64,000 nucleotides of DNA from Russula earlei. Its lineage: Eukaryota; Basidiomycota; Agaricomycetes; Russulales; Russulaceae. Below the pieces are notes generated by a model. The model saw nothing but the letters and a program-made list of their open reading frames with translations. It was not told the origin of the DNA and ran no database searches. Shown one piece after another: positions 26,020 through 35,973 of this stretch (within the stretch, counting starts at the first letter, position 1; each line of letters starts with the position of its first letter). Made by a program: the position numbers and the translations under genes. The stretch lies in NCBI GenBank assembly GCA_025769875.1, contig JAGFNK010000073.1, positions 62,001 through 126,000 on the forward strand, given 5' to 3'.

Positions 26020-26344
26020 GGGCTGGATGGTGTACTGGTACCACCACCCGTATGAGTAAACCGTACTCAGACGAACCTGCAACCTGCAAGCCTGGACTGA
26101 CAACCCGCGGGTTCGAATCCCATTACCCTGAAAAAGGTGTTAGTGGGTATGTCGGTATTGGTCTAGCCGAGTCCCATGCTACCTCGGCATCATCCCTAAA
26201 GAAGTGGAATGCCGGTCGACTCAAGGGCCTCGGAAGAGGTGTACGTAAATTTCCTAGGGTCTGGCCTTCGCGCCAGCTACACTGCGCCAGCTCTCGCCCA
26301 CTGCCACTTACGGGTTATCCAAAAAAATAAAAAATCAACAAAAG
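26020..26344 (+). mobile_element. tRNA-derived SINE-like element
   Basis: The 5' part has a Pol III A box-like sequence (TGGTGTACTGGT, 26028-26039) and a perfect B box (GGGTTCGAATCCC, 26109-26121), spaced as in a tRNA with a long variable region. It does not fold into a proper tRNA: the acceptor stem is poor. About 200 bases of unrelated body follow, then an A-rich tail at 26321-26344. Head, body and tail order is that of a tRNA-derived SINE. Copy number elsewhere in the genome would decide it. Confidence 0.55.
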
Positions 26345-26585
26345 GTCCTTGCAGCGGAAACAGTTTGGAGATATGCTGCGAACATATAAAGGGCCATGCA
26401 GACGTCTCCCATCTGACTATCTAGTTCCGGCATCCCGCTCAACCTTGTGTGTCCTTCACTTTGCTAGGTTCTCCACCAGGCTGAAATCTATTTCTTAACG
26501 TTTAGTTCAATATCAGCTTTGTTCAGGTTAGAATACTGCCTTCTCCAGTCGTAGTATCCTGACTTGATGTCTAACTTCGTATCAG

Positions 26586-27148
26586 ATGTCCGACGTCACC
26601 TTCAGGAATAATTCTGCTGCCAACCTCAGCTTGATTTTGCCGGGTGGTAATCGGCAGGACACGTTCCCAAAGGGGAATGTTAGAACCTATCCGGAGACTG
26701 GAAGATATGATGTCAAGGATGGGCCGTACCCAATTTTCTCCTTCACATTCTTCAAGGGTTCTCTCTCCACAGACCTTACTGGCATTGGTGTCGTAAGTAT
26801 CATAGCCTACGCTTGGCAGCCCGTCGATCAAATTATTTAATCTCCTATCAGGGGGGAAGTGTCACCTTCGACAATCAGTCTGGAGACCACGTCAACGTGG
26901 TTTATCCAAGCGGTCAGGACGGTTTAGACAATGGGAGTCTTCGTTTCTACACGACGGTCGGAACGTATACTATCAAGGATCTCACGGGGAACACAGTCTT
27001 TGACTTTAAGTACGATAAGGGTACTGCCACCACCACCATAAATAAAATCTCGCCCAGTTCGGTGGCGAAGTCCGTAAGTTGTCATACTTCCGGACATCAA
27101 GCTGTCATGTCTAACCTATGCACCACTCTTTTCTGAGCCCAGAGTTGA
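26586..27148 (+). CDS. Small beta-rich protein of two exon-encoded repeats, 144 aa
   Basis: Three exons: 26586-26792, 26852-27073 and 27143-27148, sum 435 nt (144 aa plus stop), all junctions phase 0. Exon 1 (starting MSDVTFRNNSAANLSLILP) and exon 2 (starting GGSVTFDNQSGDHVNVVYP) encode two alignable repeats of about 60 residues. The shared pattern is VTF-N-S, P-G, a Gly followed by R and an aromatic, G-Y/T-Y, KD, F-F, KG and a Thr-rich end. The alternation of hydrophobic and polar residues and the many Gly/Asn/Asp turns suggest an all-beta fold. There is no signal peptide and no TM segment, so it is probably cytosolic or released without a classical signal. Each repeat being one phase-0 exon points to exon duplication. 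Family not recognised; lectin-like or defence proteins of mushrooms have this general build, but that is only a guess. Confidence 0.65.
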
Positions 27149-27906
27149 GGATGGGAACTTGAACCCAGCCGGCCACGAACGACTCTGCCAGCCCAAAACC
27201 ACTTCGTGCTGGTGCTGTTAATATTGTGTAAATGTAGCTTCGCTTCTGCCTTTGAATGTGTTTGAACTCTGACGCAATGTTCGCGGTTTCATGAGTGCTC
27301 CATCTTCCCTTGCGTTCGACTCTTGGGTGTGAAGGTAGCGCGCATAGCTGGCTGACAGGAAAGTAAAACCCTTATCACATGCAATCCCAGATGGCAGTTA
27401 CAGGTGTAGTGGAACAGTTGAACCTCAATGCAATCTAAGATAAACTGTACATTGACTTGGCCCATACAAGGGGGGAAAATCCTTGCCACAACATCAACCC
27501 ACAACATTTTGCCAATGTGGATGTACAGTAGCTTCATACTTATACAGGTAGTGTCAGCATTTCATGACAAGTATGTAGGTACTGTTGGTGGTGCCTTGGC
27601 TACATTTGACTATAGTCCATAGCATTATGTCAGCCATTCTTAATTAATCACGGTTTGTTGGCTTTCTTGCAATCACATCAGCTGCTCGCGAACCATTTCT
27701 GGAACGTCCTGTTGGGAAAACGGCGGGGTCGAAGAGCGAGCGCACGACGTGGAGTTTATTCCCCTGGCCTTGGCAAACATGCGCGTAAACCAAATAAAAG
27801 ATATGAAGCTCTGAAGCCGAGCCCAGAAATTAAACACAACCATTCCTGTACAACCAAGGTCTCCAAGACGAACAGAAAAGCTATGGCCGGATCAAATATG
27901 AACGCG
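27149..27906. other. Intergenic region, 3' ends facing
   Basis: It lies between the convergent two-repeat gene and the P450. No gene or named repeat is seen. Confidence 0.4.
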
Positions 27907-30045
27907 TTACACAGGTGGCGCAGCCCGAGCTCGCCGCCTCAACCGCACTGGGAAGTGTTTCACCGTCAGCGTCACAGCCGTGTGGGTTTGCATGACACGC
28001 TCTCGCCATTCTTCGCCCGTCTCGCCGGGATTCATGATCGGCTCGATGATCCAGTCTCTTACAATAAGCGTGAGAAAACAGACGGCTTCCACGACAGCGA
28101 ACTTGCGCCCGGGGCATGTACGAGGACCTGGGAGTAGCTGAGTTCGACTATACAGGTCCCTAGGGTCAGATTGAGACGTACCAATGCTAAACGCAGTGAT
28201 ATCTTCAGACTCTGCCATGACTCCTCTCCACCGACTCGGATCGTATTTCTCTGGATCGGGAAAGTAGCGGGGATTGTATTCTGATGTCATCGAGTAAGTA
28301 TGCCGATCTGCTCGTTCTGTACGTCTCTCAACTTACGGATACCAACCACATCCACGACCATCGGCAGGTCTTTAGGGATCGGGATTTGTCTCATCCCTGG
28401 TTGCCCGTCAGCATTTGGAATGCTGATGGTTGTGTCCTCAGTGGCCTCCCGAATCATTATGTACCCAGCCGCTGTCAGGCGCTTTGCCTGAGTAGAGTTT
28501 CAACTAAGCAAGATTTAAAAGACAAACGAAAAAGTCTCAGCGCCTCATAGAAAGCATGCGCTACCGCTTCGAGTTGATGGAAGTCTTCAAAAGTCTAAAG
28601 AAAATCACGCAATGTAATGATCAGGAAGACGTGGTGGCGTACCGGATCACGATCGTGTCCCACCGCTTTGATGATTTTCTTGTAAATGTCCTCTTGGATT
28701 TCCGAGTAGAGTCCAAGGAGACCGATAGTCGCCGCTATCGTGGATGCCGTTGTTTCTGAAAAGGTTCTTCGGTGGCTCGTTCAGCTCGATAAGATAGAAA
28801 TACACCAACCATGGCCAGCAAACATCAATGCAAAGACGTTCCCCAGCTATCGTCGCGTGCTAAGAATTGGCTCTACTGTTGTAATATTTTCACTCACCAG
28901 TTCGCTATCACTTAACTGCAATTTGCTGTCCTCCTCGCTTGCACGGACCAACAAGGTGAAAATGTCCTTCTTTTCAACATTGCTAGCAGTGGTCTCAGAG
29001 TTCATTTCGGCCCGACGCTCCAGAATCATTTTCCCAAGGGAATCCCGTAGCATTTGGGTAGAGATAGTAATGTCGCGAAACCTGCAGTGAAGGCAGTTCT
29101 GAGAAGGATATCAGAGGGTCATGCACCTCCGGTACATACAACTTGAACGGAAGCCTGTACGCCCATGACGGAGTAATCGCTCTCAAAGTCACCGTGCTGG
29201 CCCATATGCGCATTGCTTCGTGTATGCCCATGCCCCCATTATCACTCTTAGTTTCATCCTTCCACGGGAAAGATAGACCAAAGCCGCATGCAGAAATCAC
29301 CAGAAAAGCCAAACGTGTTGTGTAGGTTTGCACGGGGTCGAGTATTACCACATCCTTTTGTGTCCAACCTTCTGTTGTGATGATATCTCGATATACCCGC
29401 AAAGTCTCGGCCCATACAAGCGAATATGTCGTAGGGTTGAACGCCGGACCCACGATGCGCCGATGACGCCTCCAGACTTCTTTGTTGACGGAAACGAGGT
29501 TTGGGCCCCACTCACTGGCAACGCAACGCACATGAAGAGAAACACGGGAAATGAAGAAGAAGCCGTACAGTAGTGTTTCCACGGACCACTTTGGCTTCAC
29601 CCAAACTGACTGGAACCCTCCGGAAAGAAATTGTCGCGCGACCTCTAGAGAACACGTATAGATAAACGGGGGACCGCGCAAAAAGGGCACAAACGAGACG
29701 ACTTCGGAGCGCCACTGCTTATAAACTGCGGAAAGATTAACTGGGTAAAAGTGCCTCTCGAAAAGAACTGCACGTACAAGACCGGCGCCATTTCCAGACC
29801 CAAGCGACACCTGGATTCCACCACGATGTAGGGAAGGGCAACGCCAGGAAGGCGGAGGGGAGAAAATGGTACTCGTGGGCCCGGGATCCCCTTGACTGTC
29901 TTATGGTCGATCAGAATTTGGATGTCATGGCACGCATTCACACAAAGCTCACTTTTATGCCGGCAATGAATTTGAGAACCCTCGATACGACGAATATGGA
30001 GAGCACAGCGCTTGCGAGAACAAGCCAGTCGGGTCCTGGAGGCAT
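27907..30045 (-). CDS. Cytochrome P450 monooxygenase
   Basis: Multi-exon minus-strand gene. It starts at 30045 with MPPGPDWLVLASAVLSIFVV, an N-terminal membrane anchor, followed by the proline hinge KGIPGPRVPFSP. Middle exons give IYTCSLEVARQFLSGG, WRRHRRIVGPAFNP (the WxxxR of helix C) and a region ending LVRASEEDSKLQLSDSELV. Later exons give the K-helix ExxR (FYEALRLF, about 28590), AGYIMIREATEDTTI and the PERF-like YDPSRW. The haem loop reads FSIG then PRTCPGRKFAVVEAV, a perfect FxxGxRxCxG with Cys ligand, split by an intron. The stop is at 27907. Near 29815 the reading appears to change frame without room for a normal intron (ALPYIVVE then VSLGSGNGAG); this may be an indel or a misjudged exon. 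Such P450s oxidise xenobiotics or secondary metabolites; the substrate is unknown. Subfamily not assigned. Confidence 0.85.
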
Positions 30046-30195
30046 GACTGCTCGAGACAAGGAGGGCGATATTGCGACATGGCCTTTTAGGTATTATTAT
30101 ATGGCGTGATCGCGAAGCACTTGACTTGGGGGCGCTAATTCACACGTGCACCAGGGGCGTTGAATGCAACTGGAAGCTTCAAATCATTATTTATC

Positions 30196-31468
30196 ATGCC
30201 TCCCCTGCCTACCACTTTCGACGACGCTACTAACGCGTCCATCGCTTCCATCGAACGACGTCAAAATGATCTACGCGATTTCCAGATACCACGCTTACGT
30301 GGGTGCTCGGCGTCCCTTGCTGTACAACAACAGTACGCTGCCGAGCTCCGCGAGGATCTGGACACTATCACACGGCTCGTCGAGGTAGGGATATGCAAGA
30401 CCCTTTTTTTGTTCGTGCATCATGGATGTCAGTAGGTCTTAGATGAATCCATCGACGTCCAGCGTAGTCCCCGAAGTCGGAAAGACCTCCGCGGTAAAGT
30501 TGAGGGGTTCAGAGCGGATGTCTCTCAGTACGTGATGCCCGACCCCACTCAATTAGAATCGGCGTCTAAGTATACTGCTAGATTGAAAAGAGATCTGCGG
30601 GAGGCTCTGTTATTCTCAAAACGAGCCATTGACGCCAAAGCATCTTCAAGTAGAGAGGAATTACTTCGTTCGTCAGTATTGGAGCAGACAAGGACCTCGG
30701 ATGGCAAGGCCGCGTTAGTGATTAAAGACACGTTTTCTTGGTCATCTCTCACACCATCGCAGAGAGGACGCTGTAATGAAAGCCCAGGCAGATGTCACGG
30801 ACGCTCTGAGAAGGACAATGGGCTTAATGCAGACTGAATTGGAGAGATCAGTCTTATCCTCCCAGATGCTTGGTTCGCAAATCTTTGTGTCTTCTCCGAA
30901 GAAATCACCTAACCGGTGCTTCCAGGGTCATCTACGGCTGCGCTCAAGGCGACAACATCGACTCATGATGTCCTTACGGGTCTACTTGGTACATCAAAGC
31001 AGCTTGTCACCGCGCTTGAGAAAGCAGATTGGTTAGACCGGCTACTTATTTTCGCCGGCTCTGGCATTCTTTGCCCTCGTCGTTCTTTTTATTCTGAAGC
31101 AGCGCATTGTTGACCGAGGGCTTCGCATTGCGTTCTGGTGGACGCGTTTGTTGCCCTCCATGGGCGGAGACGACACGACACTCGGTACCAAAGACGTCAT
31201 GACGGAGAAGGTGACCGCCGTCGCCACACAAAATGTCGCGGCGGTTGCCTCGTCCATCATTATGGCGTCTACAGCAGCCATCCTAGGGTCTCAAGTCGCC
31301 CATGCAGCAGAACCTGATTGGGATGCTCTGTCTGCCAGTCCATCAGGCAAGGACACTTCTCCTACATCCGCTGATCTGGGATCAGCTAGCTTGAATCTTT
31401 TCGCAACCTCCTTAACATCACAGCACAGTCAAACGCCTCATCTAGAGAGCATACATGACGAGCTGTGA
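30196..31468 (+). CDS. SEC20: Sec20-family Golgi-to-ER t-SNARE
   Basis: SEC20 is the Qb-type SNARE of the ER that accepts retrograde COPI vesicles. The protein starts MPPLPTTFDDATNASIASIE. Exon 1 ends at 30384 and exon 2 begins at 30436, both phase 0. The N-terminal half is helical. The conserved Sec20 block reads LLGTSKQLVTALEKADWLD, directly followed by a TM helix (ALAFFALVVLFILKQRIVDR) and a long tail of about 120 residues after it. The TM helix is in a different frame from the preceding block: one extra base seems present in GCCGGCT at about 31055. Because this protein is essential in yeast and both sides are perfectly conserved, I suspect a consensus error rather than a dead gene. Splicing around 30740-30775 is approximate. 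Confidence 0.8.
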
Positions 31469-31662
31469 TCCTGTTTGTAGACCGGAGCGACAGTATATTA
31501 TGTTCTCATCCACTAGTATTTAAAGCGAGCCTTATAAAAGCCCGAACTATGCCCAAGTACACTAGTTCTAGAGACAGGTGAAGGTGATTAATCACAGTAG
31601 GCGGCAGGAACGGTCCGAGTGTTGTGTTGCTCGCTCGCTCGTCCCCAGAGGTTGGGGTCAAG
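31469..31662. other. Short intergenic spacer
   Basis: Between SEC20 and the F-box gene, both on the plus strand. Nothing specific is seen. Confidence 0.4.
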
Positions 31663-34285
31663 ATGTCAGTGAACGAGGACACCCGCTTCCCCGCAAAGCG
31701 ACAGAGGCTCGACCAGCGTGAAGTCCAGAGGGAAGAAGAACGAATGTTTTCTCTACTGTCGTGTCTGGAACGCATCCCGCTCGAGATCCTTGCCGAGATT
31801 CTTTTCCATGTGAACTCTCCTAATGACGTCCTCTCTGTTGCGCGCTGCAGCAAGCATCTCGGCGCGACCCTGCTAAACCCTTCTAATGTAATGATATGGC
31901 GCCGCATTCGTCGTCATTGTGTCGTACCAGACCTTCCTCCTCCATTTCCCGGCTGGAGTGAATCCGCATATGCAGCCCTCATTTTTGACCCCGGGAATTG
32001 CTATGTGGGTCTTACTTACTCGATTCTCACCTTTTGGACCTCATAACCGTGACTCGGCCAGATCTGTGGTGTTCCGACAAAACGGATATTTTTGTCCTTT
32101 GTTGCCAGGGTTCGTCTATGCGGGAAGGTCTGTGTTCCATTCCACCACTTCTTTATCGGGTTTGGCTCAGGTTTCCGTAGCCCGAGTGTCGCAGAAAGTT
32201 CTTCGAGTGTGTCGTGATCTTATTAATCATCGCATTGCTAACCTCTACGTGTCAGTGACCATATCATGATCCCGACTTATCCAGACCAAAATTTTTCCGA
32301 CTCGAAACGGCGCTTTTATGGAGCGAGACTGAGATATTTAGAAATACCAGTTTTTAGCCCTACCGGTATATGTGTGACCGCTCCCTTATAACGTACTGAC
32401 CAGGGTCTTCAGGTGCACATCAATACTATTGTGGGTTTCATGGAGTCTTGATCAAGCCTTCACTTTCCCTAATCTCCTGCACTGCGTGACCAACGGTTAG
32501 GTCTCCGGGTTGACAAGATGAAGACTGAGTCGGAATACGGGAAAATGATTCGGGAGGGCAAATCCCAGGATGAATATCTGCGGGTAAGGTCAGCAGCAAC
32601 AACCTTATCACCACTCTAACGTTTCCGTTTCAGCTTCGCGAGGCCGATATTCATCGTCAGCATCAGATATTCGAGGTGCGTCTCCGCATATTTATGCCGC
32701 ACGATATCTACTAAGTTCTCCGACAGCATGCAAAAGCCCTCTATCAGTGGTGTCAGGGGTGGCGTAATAGATCTCGAATCACAAAGACGTCAAACATGGC
32801 ATTGTGAGTCTGTGTTGTCTTCTGATCGTCTCTCTGATTGCGTGTTGTGCATGTGCGCAGTGCCCAGGGGCTATCAACGGAGGCCTGTTGGGATCTCCAA
32901 GATCTTTTAAACACAACCACGTTCTGCTCGTTACAACGAAGTTATAATGCGTGCCTCCAAACCATTTCAGTGACTGGTAAGCTTTTGTTTTTCACCAGCC
33001 GGATGAGTCGTGACGGAAAGGAAGACGTTCGGTTATTGATTAAGAAAATCGATGCCGAGATTCTCACTCAACTGGAGAACAGAGAACGAAGACAAAAAGC
33101 GCATGTCCGGCAAACGAAACGCGGAGACATATCTCGTTACTACGATCGCCTCGTAAAGGGGAAAAAACATCCTGTCGTTCCGATTCTGGCCGAGTTTCGA
33201 GCGCTCCCTATCATCAAGGCTTTACAAGACAGAGATGATGTGATGCCGGTTGTGTCGGATAGTGCCCATTCTCCGACGCAGCCGTCCCAAGCTCCACGAA
33301 CTTTGGAATCTGAACTAATGCGTTCCGATTTGATAGGCTGCATGATCACCAACGACCTCGAGAAGTGGGTCGACTCTGCGCTTGTGGCGTTCGACTCGAT
33401 CCTGGGCAAACCGAGCTGGAAAAGCGCAGCAAAGAGAGTCCTTCATCCCGCCGAGCGGGTCACAGCTCGCTTTATCTGTACACGGTGCAACAGTACGCTA
33501 AAGAAGCATGCCACAACAGAGTCGCTTGATTTTCGAGGGGCTTGCGCCCACCAGTGTGGGGGCCAATCGAAGAAGGCCGCTCTGAGACGAAAGTGGAAGG
33601 CTGACCAGTTTGTACCTGATGGGAAGGTATTTATCGGTGCAGGCGGTCGCAACTCTTCTGAGGGTTAACTTTCCCTTGTCCACAGGCCATCGATGTGCTT
33701 ACCGCTGCTGTTTCCCAACTTGGATTCAGGGCAGATCACCGAGAGACAGTGTCTCTAATCGAGTCTGTCGGTGCCAGATTTCTGTGCAAGTCGTGTGATT
33801 TGCCAATTGTGATGAACTTCCAGCGCTTGGTATTTGTCGTTCTCGCCTCTGGGTCGCCTCCAATGGGTGACGTCGGCGCTTTCTTTTAGGTGGGGCATTG
33901 CCGTCGGCACCATGAGATGCAAATCGAACTTCTTTCTCCAGTCGAAGCTCTTAACGCGTTGTTTAAACACCCGTATGAAGAAGGAGCCTTCGCAAAGTAT
34001 TCCGTTGGACCCAAAAAGGCGAAACAAATGAAGGTGTTTGGATGTCGTCACTGCCCGGATACCCGCGCAGAGCCCACGTCGCGGAGCAGTGATGCTTATC
34101 AGCAGAAACGATTCACGTTCAACGGACTGATCTCGCATGCGAAAGAAAAGTGGGTCCTCTGAGTTTCTTTTCCATACGCGTGTGATAAACAAGTCTCACG
34201 GCATCATAGGCACAAGATATTTCCCTTAGGTGATGAGGACTTCTTCCGTGAAGACATCGAAGACACCGATGGAGAGGGGTTTTGA
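31663..34285 (+). CDS. F-box protein with Cys-rich C-terminal part
   Basis: It starts MSVNEDTRFPAKRQRLDQRE. The F-box is at residues about 37-80 (LERIPLEILAEILFHVNS, then VARCSKHLGATLLNP), the Skp1-binding module of SCF ubiquitin ligases. A WRRIRRHCVVPDLPPPFPGW stretch follows. A short exon then reads ICGVPTKRIFLSFVARVRLC, a Cys-containing motif typical of basidiomycete F-box proteins. After several small exons (KMIREGKSQDEYLR, LREADIHRQHQIFE) comes a large exon (about 33000-33627) with a helical region and the pair FICTRCNST. The last exons add FLCKSCDLP and FGCRHCPD, so three CxxC pairs may bind zinc. It ends EDIEDTDGEGF at 34285. It probably recruits substrates for ubiquitination; the substrate is unknown. 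Exon borders in 32100-33000 are uncertain, and two adjacent genes are possible but less likely. Confidence 0.7.
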
Positions 34286-34646
34286 AGTAGGGAAGGGATT
34301 AATTTGACGTCACAGGCTAAGGGTGGCCACATTTGCTGAAGTGCTATCGTCCTCGATGATTGTCTGAACAACAGTCTGTTACACGACCAGCGAATGACGA
34401 TAATCATTTGTGGGCATGACGTGAGTAGGGTATTGTGAAATAGCTATGAGCAAAGTCGCTATATGCTTGATTGACGCATCCATGTTAGGGACTGGCTGTG
34501 GCCCGGGACATATATCAACTTCACCAATGGATACTCCATTGGGAGTTTGCACATAGATTCTCATGGTCGCTAGATCAACTCCATTCTCGAGCAGACATTT
34601 TTAGGCAACGAATAACGTATGCTTTTATATGGTTTCCAGGATACGA
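34286..34646. other. Convergent 3' intergenic region
   Basis: It separates the F-box gene (+) from SWP1 (-). No gene is seen. Confidence 0.45.
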
Positions 34647-35697
34647 CTAATGGCTGCGGGTCCTGCGTTCAGCAATGCCTGCGAGAGCCTGCTTGCCTGT
34701 AAGTAAAGCGAGAGTGGCCGCACCGGCGCCATATAAGAGGATCTGTCCGAGACGAAGCTCGATCCAGTACCAGAAAAGGAGGCCCTCGATGACACCGAGT
34801 GATAGTAAGAAAGACAGGACACTAGGTGAGAAAAGATGAGGCACGCCCGGGCGAATGGCACCCCACTATAAGGGCAACCCAGACAAAATTGTCAGCACCG
34901 CAAAAATGCCGAGCCGCACGGAGCAAGAAGGCATCATCGCACGCACCAATACAAAGAGAACAGCCCATGGGCCCAGGACGAGCAAGGCGAAAAACGCCGA
35001 TATGAGACGAGGGGGCGGATTTGGCTCCGAACGGAAGGTATGCGAAAGCTCGGGGCGTGGATGGTAGAAGGCTTCTTCTGAGTGCACCGGCGGCGGTGCT
35101 GACGGTGGGACGTGGAGGTCAAAGAGGTCAATCGTCGCGGGGCTGTGAACGAATGAACCGAGGAGAAGGGTGACGTGCAGCGGCGCGGCACCGGAAGGTG
35201 GGAGAGAGCTTGGCGGCTTGGCCATGTTCTTTAATTTTGTAAGTGAGAGTTAGAGGGAGAACGAGCGCGGTTTAGTGCAGGCATAGCGTGCATGATATGA
35301 AAAAAATCCACCAGTTCGAACTTTGCCTTGCCAGAAGGCGAGGTTTTGACGGGCTGGATGCCCTCTTCGCCTGTTGTTGGGTCGAAGAAACGCAGGAAGG
35401 TCTGATGCGGCTGGACGCCGTTGTCCGTTGCCTGCTCTGTAACTTGAAAGGCGAGCTTCAGGGTATCACTTGGGCCCAAGGTGACAGGATCAGGGCGTTT
35501 TGTAAGGGGTAATCTGTTTGAGTTATTCTTTTGAGCACGAATGGAAGGAATATAGACGTGGTCGCATACGTTTCTGAACGCAGCTGGCCCCCATCAGGTC
35601 CAGTGACAATCAAACGGGGTGATTGAACGGCGAGCTGACCAGCATGCGCAGCTGCGATAAAGCAAACAAGAGACAAAAAGAGTGGTTGGAGACCCAT
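34647..35697 (-). CDS. SWP1: Oligosaccharyltransferase subunit Swp1 / ribophorin II
   Basis: Swp1 is a subunit of the ER complex that transfers the dolichol-linked glycan to asparagine. Four exons: 35570-35697, 35312-35513, 34947-35228 and 34647-34865, sum 831 nt (276 aa), close to the yeast protein length. It begins with a signal peptide (MGLQPLFLSLVCFIAAAHAG), followed by a lumenal beta-rich domain with LAFQVTEQATDNGVQPHQTF and LRFFDPTTGEEG. A linker rich in Pro precedes three C-terminal TM helices (AFFALLVLGPWAVLFVL; FSPSVLSFLLSLGVIEGLLF; LLYGAGAATLALLTG). All introns keep frame. It shares a 276-bp divergent upstream region with RPN3, in which tRNA-Cys sits. Confidence 0.9.
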
Positions 35698-35787
35698 GTG
35701 ATGATGTGCCGAGGAAAGCTTGCGAAGTGAAGAAAGCCACGTCAAGACAAGGTCACATGATGAGTCTCGCAGTAGGCAGAAAAATAA

Positions 35788-35858
35788 GACCCGACCGTGG
35801 TTCGAACACGGGACCGCACGATCTGCAATCGTATGCTCTACCACTGAGCTACCGAGTC
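35788..35858 (-). tRNA. tRNA-Cys (anticodon GCA)
   Basis: On the minus strand the 71-base sequence folds into a full cloverleaf. The acceptor is GACTCGG with TCGGGTC (two wobble pairs), the D arm GCTC-AGTGGTA-GAGC, the anticodon arm TACGA-TTGCAGA-TCGTG with anticodon GCA, and the T arm CCGTG-TTCGAAC-CACGG. There is no intron and no encoded CCA. It lies in the divergent region between SWP1 and RPN3. Confidence 0.95.
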
Positions 35859-35973
35859 ACTGCTTTTCAACGGAAAGCATACACTGATATCACAGCGACC
35901 TCATTCTTCCACCAGTGACGCGTCGTGTGAATGACACGCGTATCCCGACTCTGCCTCTGTCCAAACACCCGAC

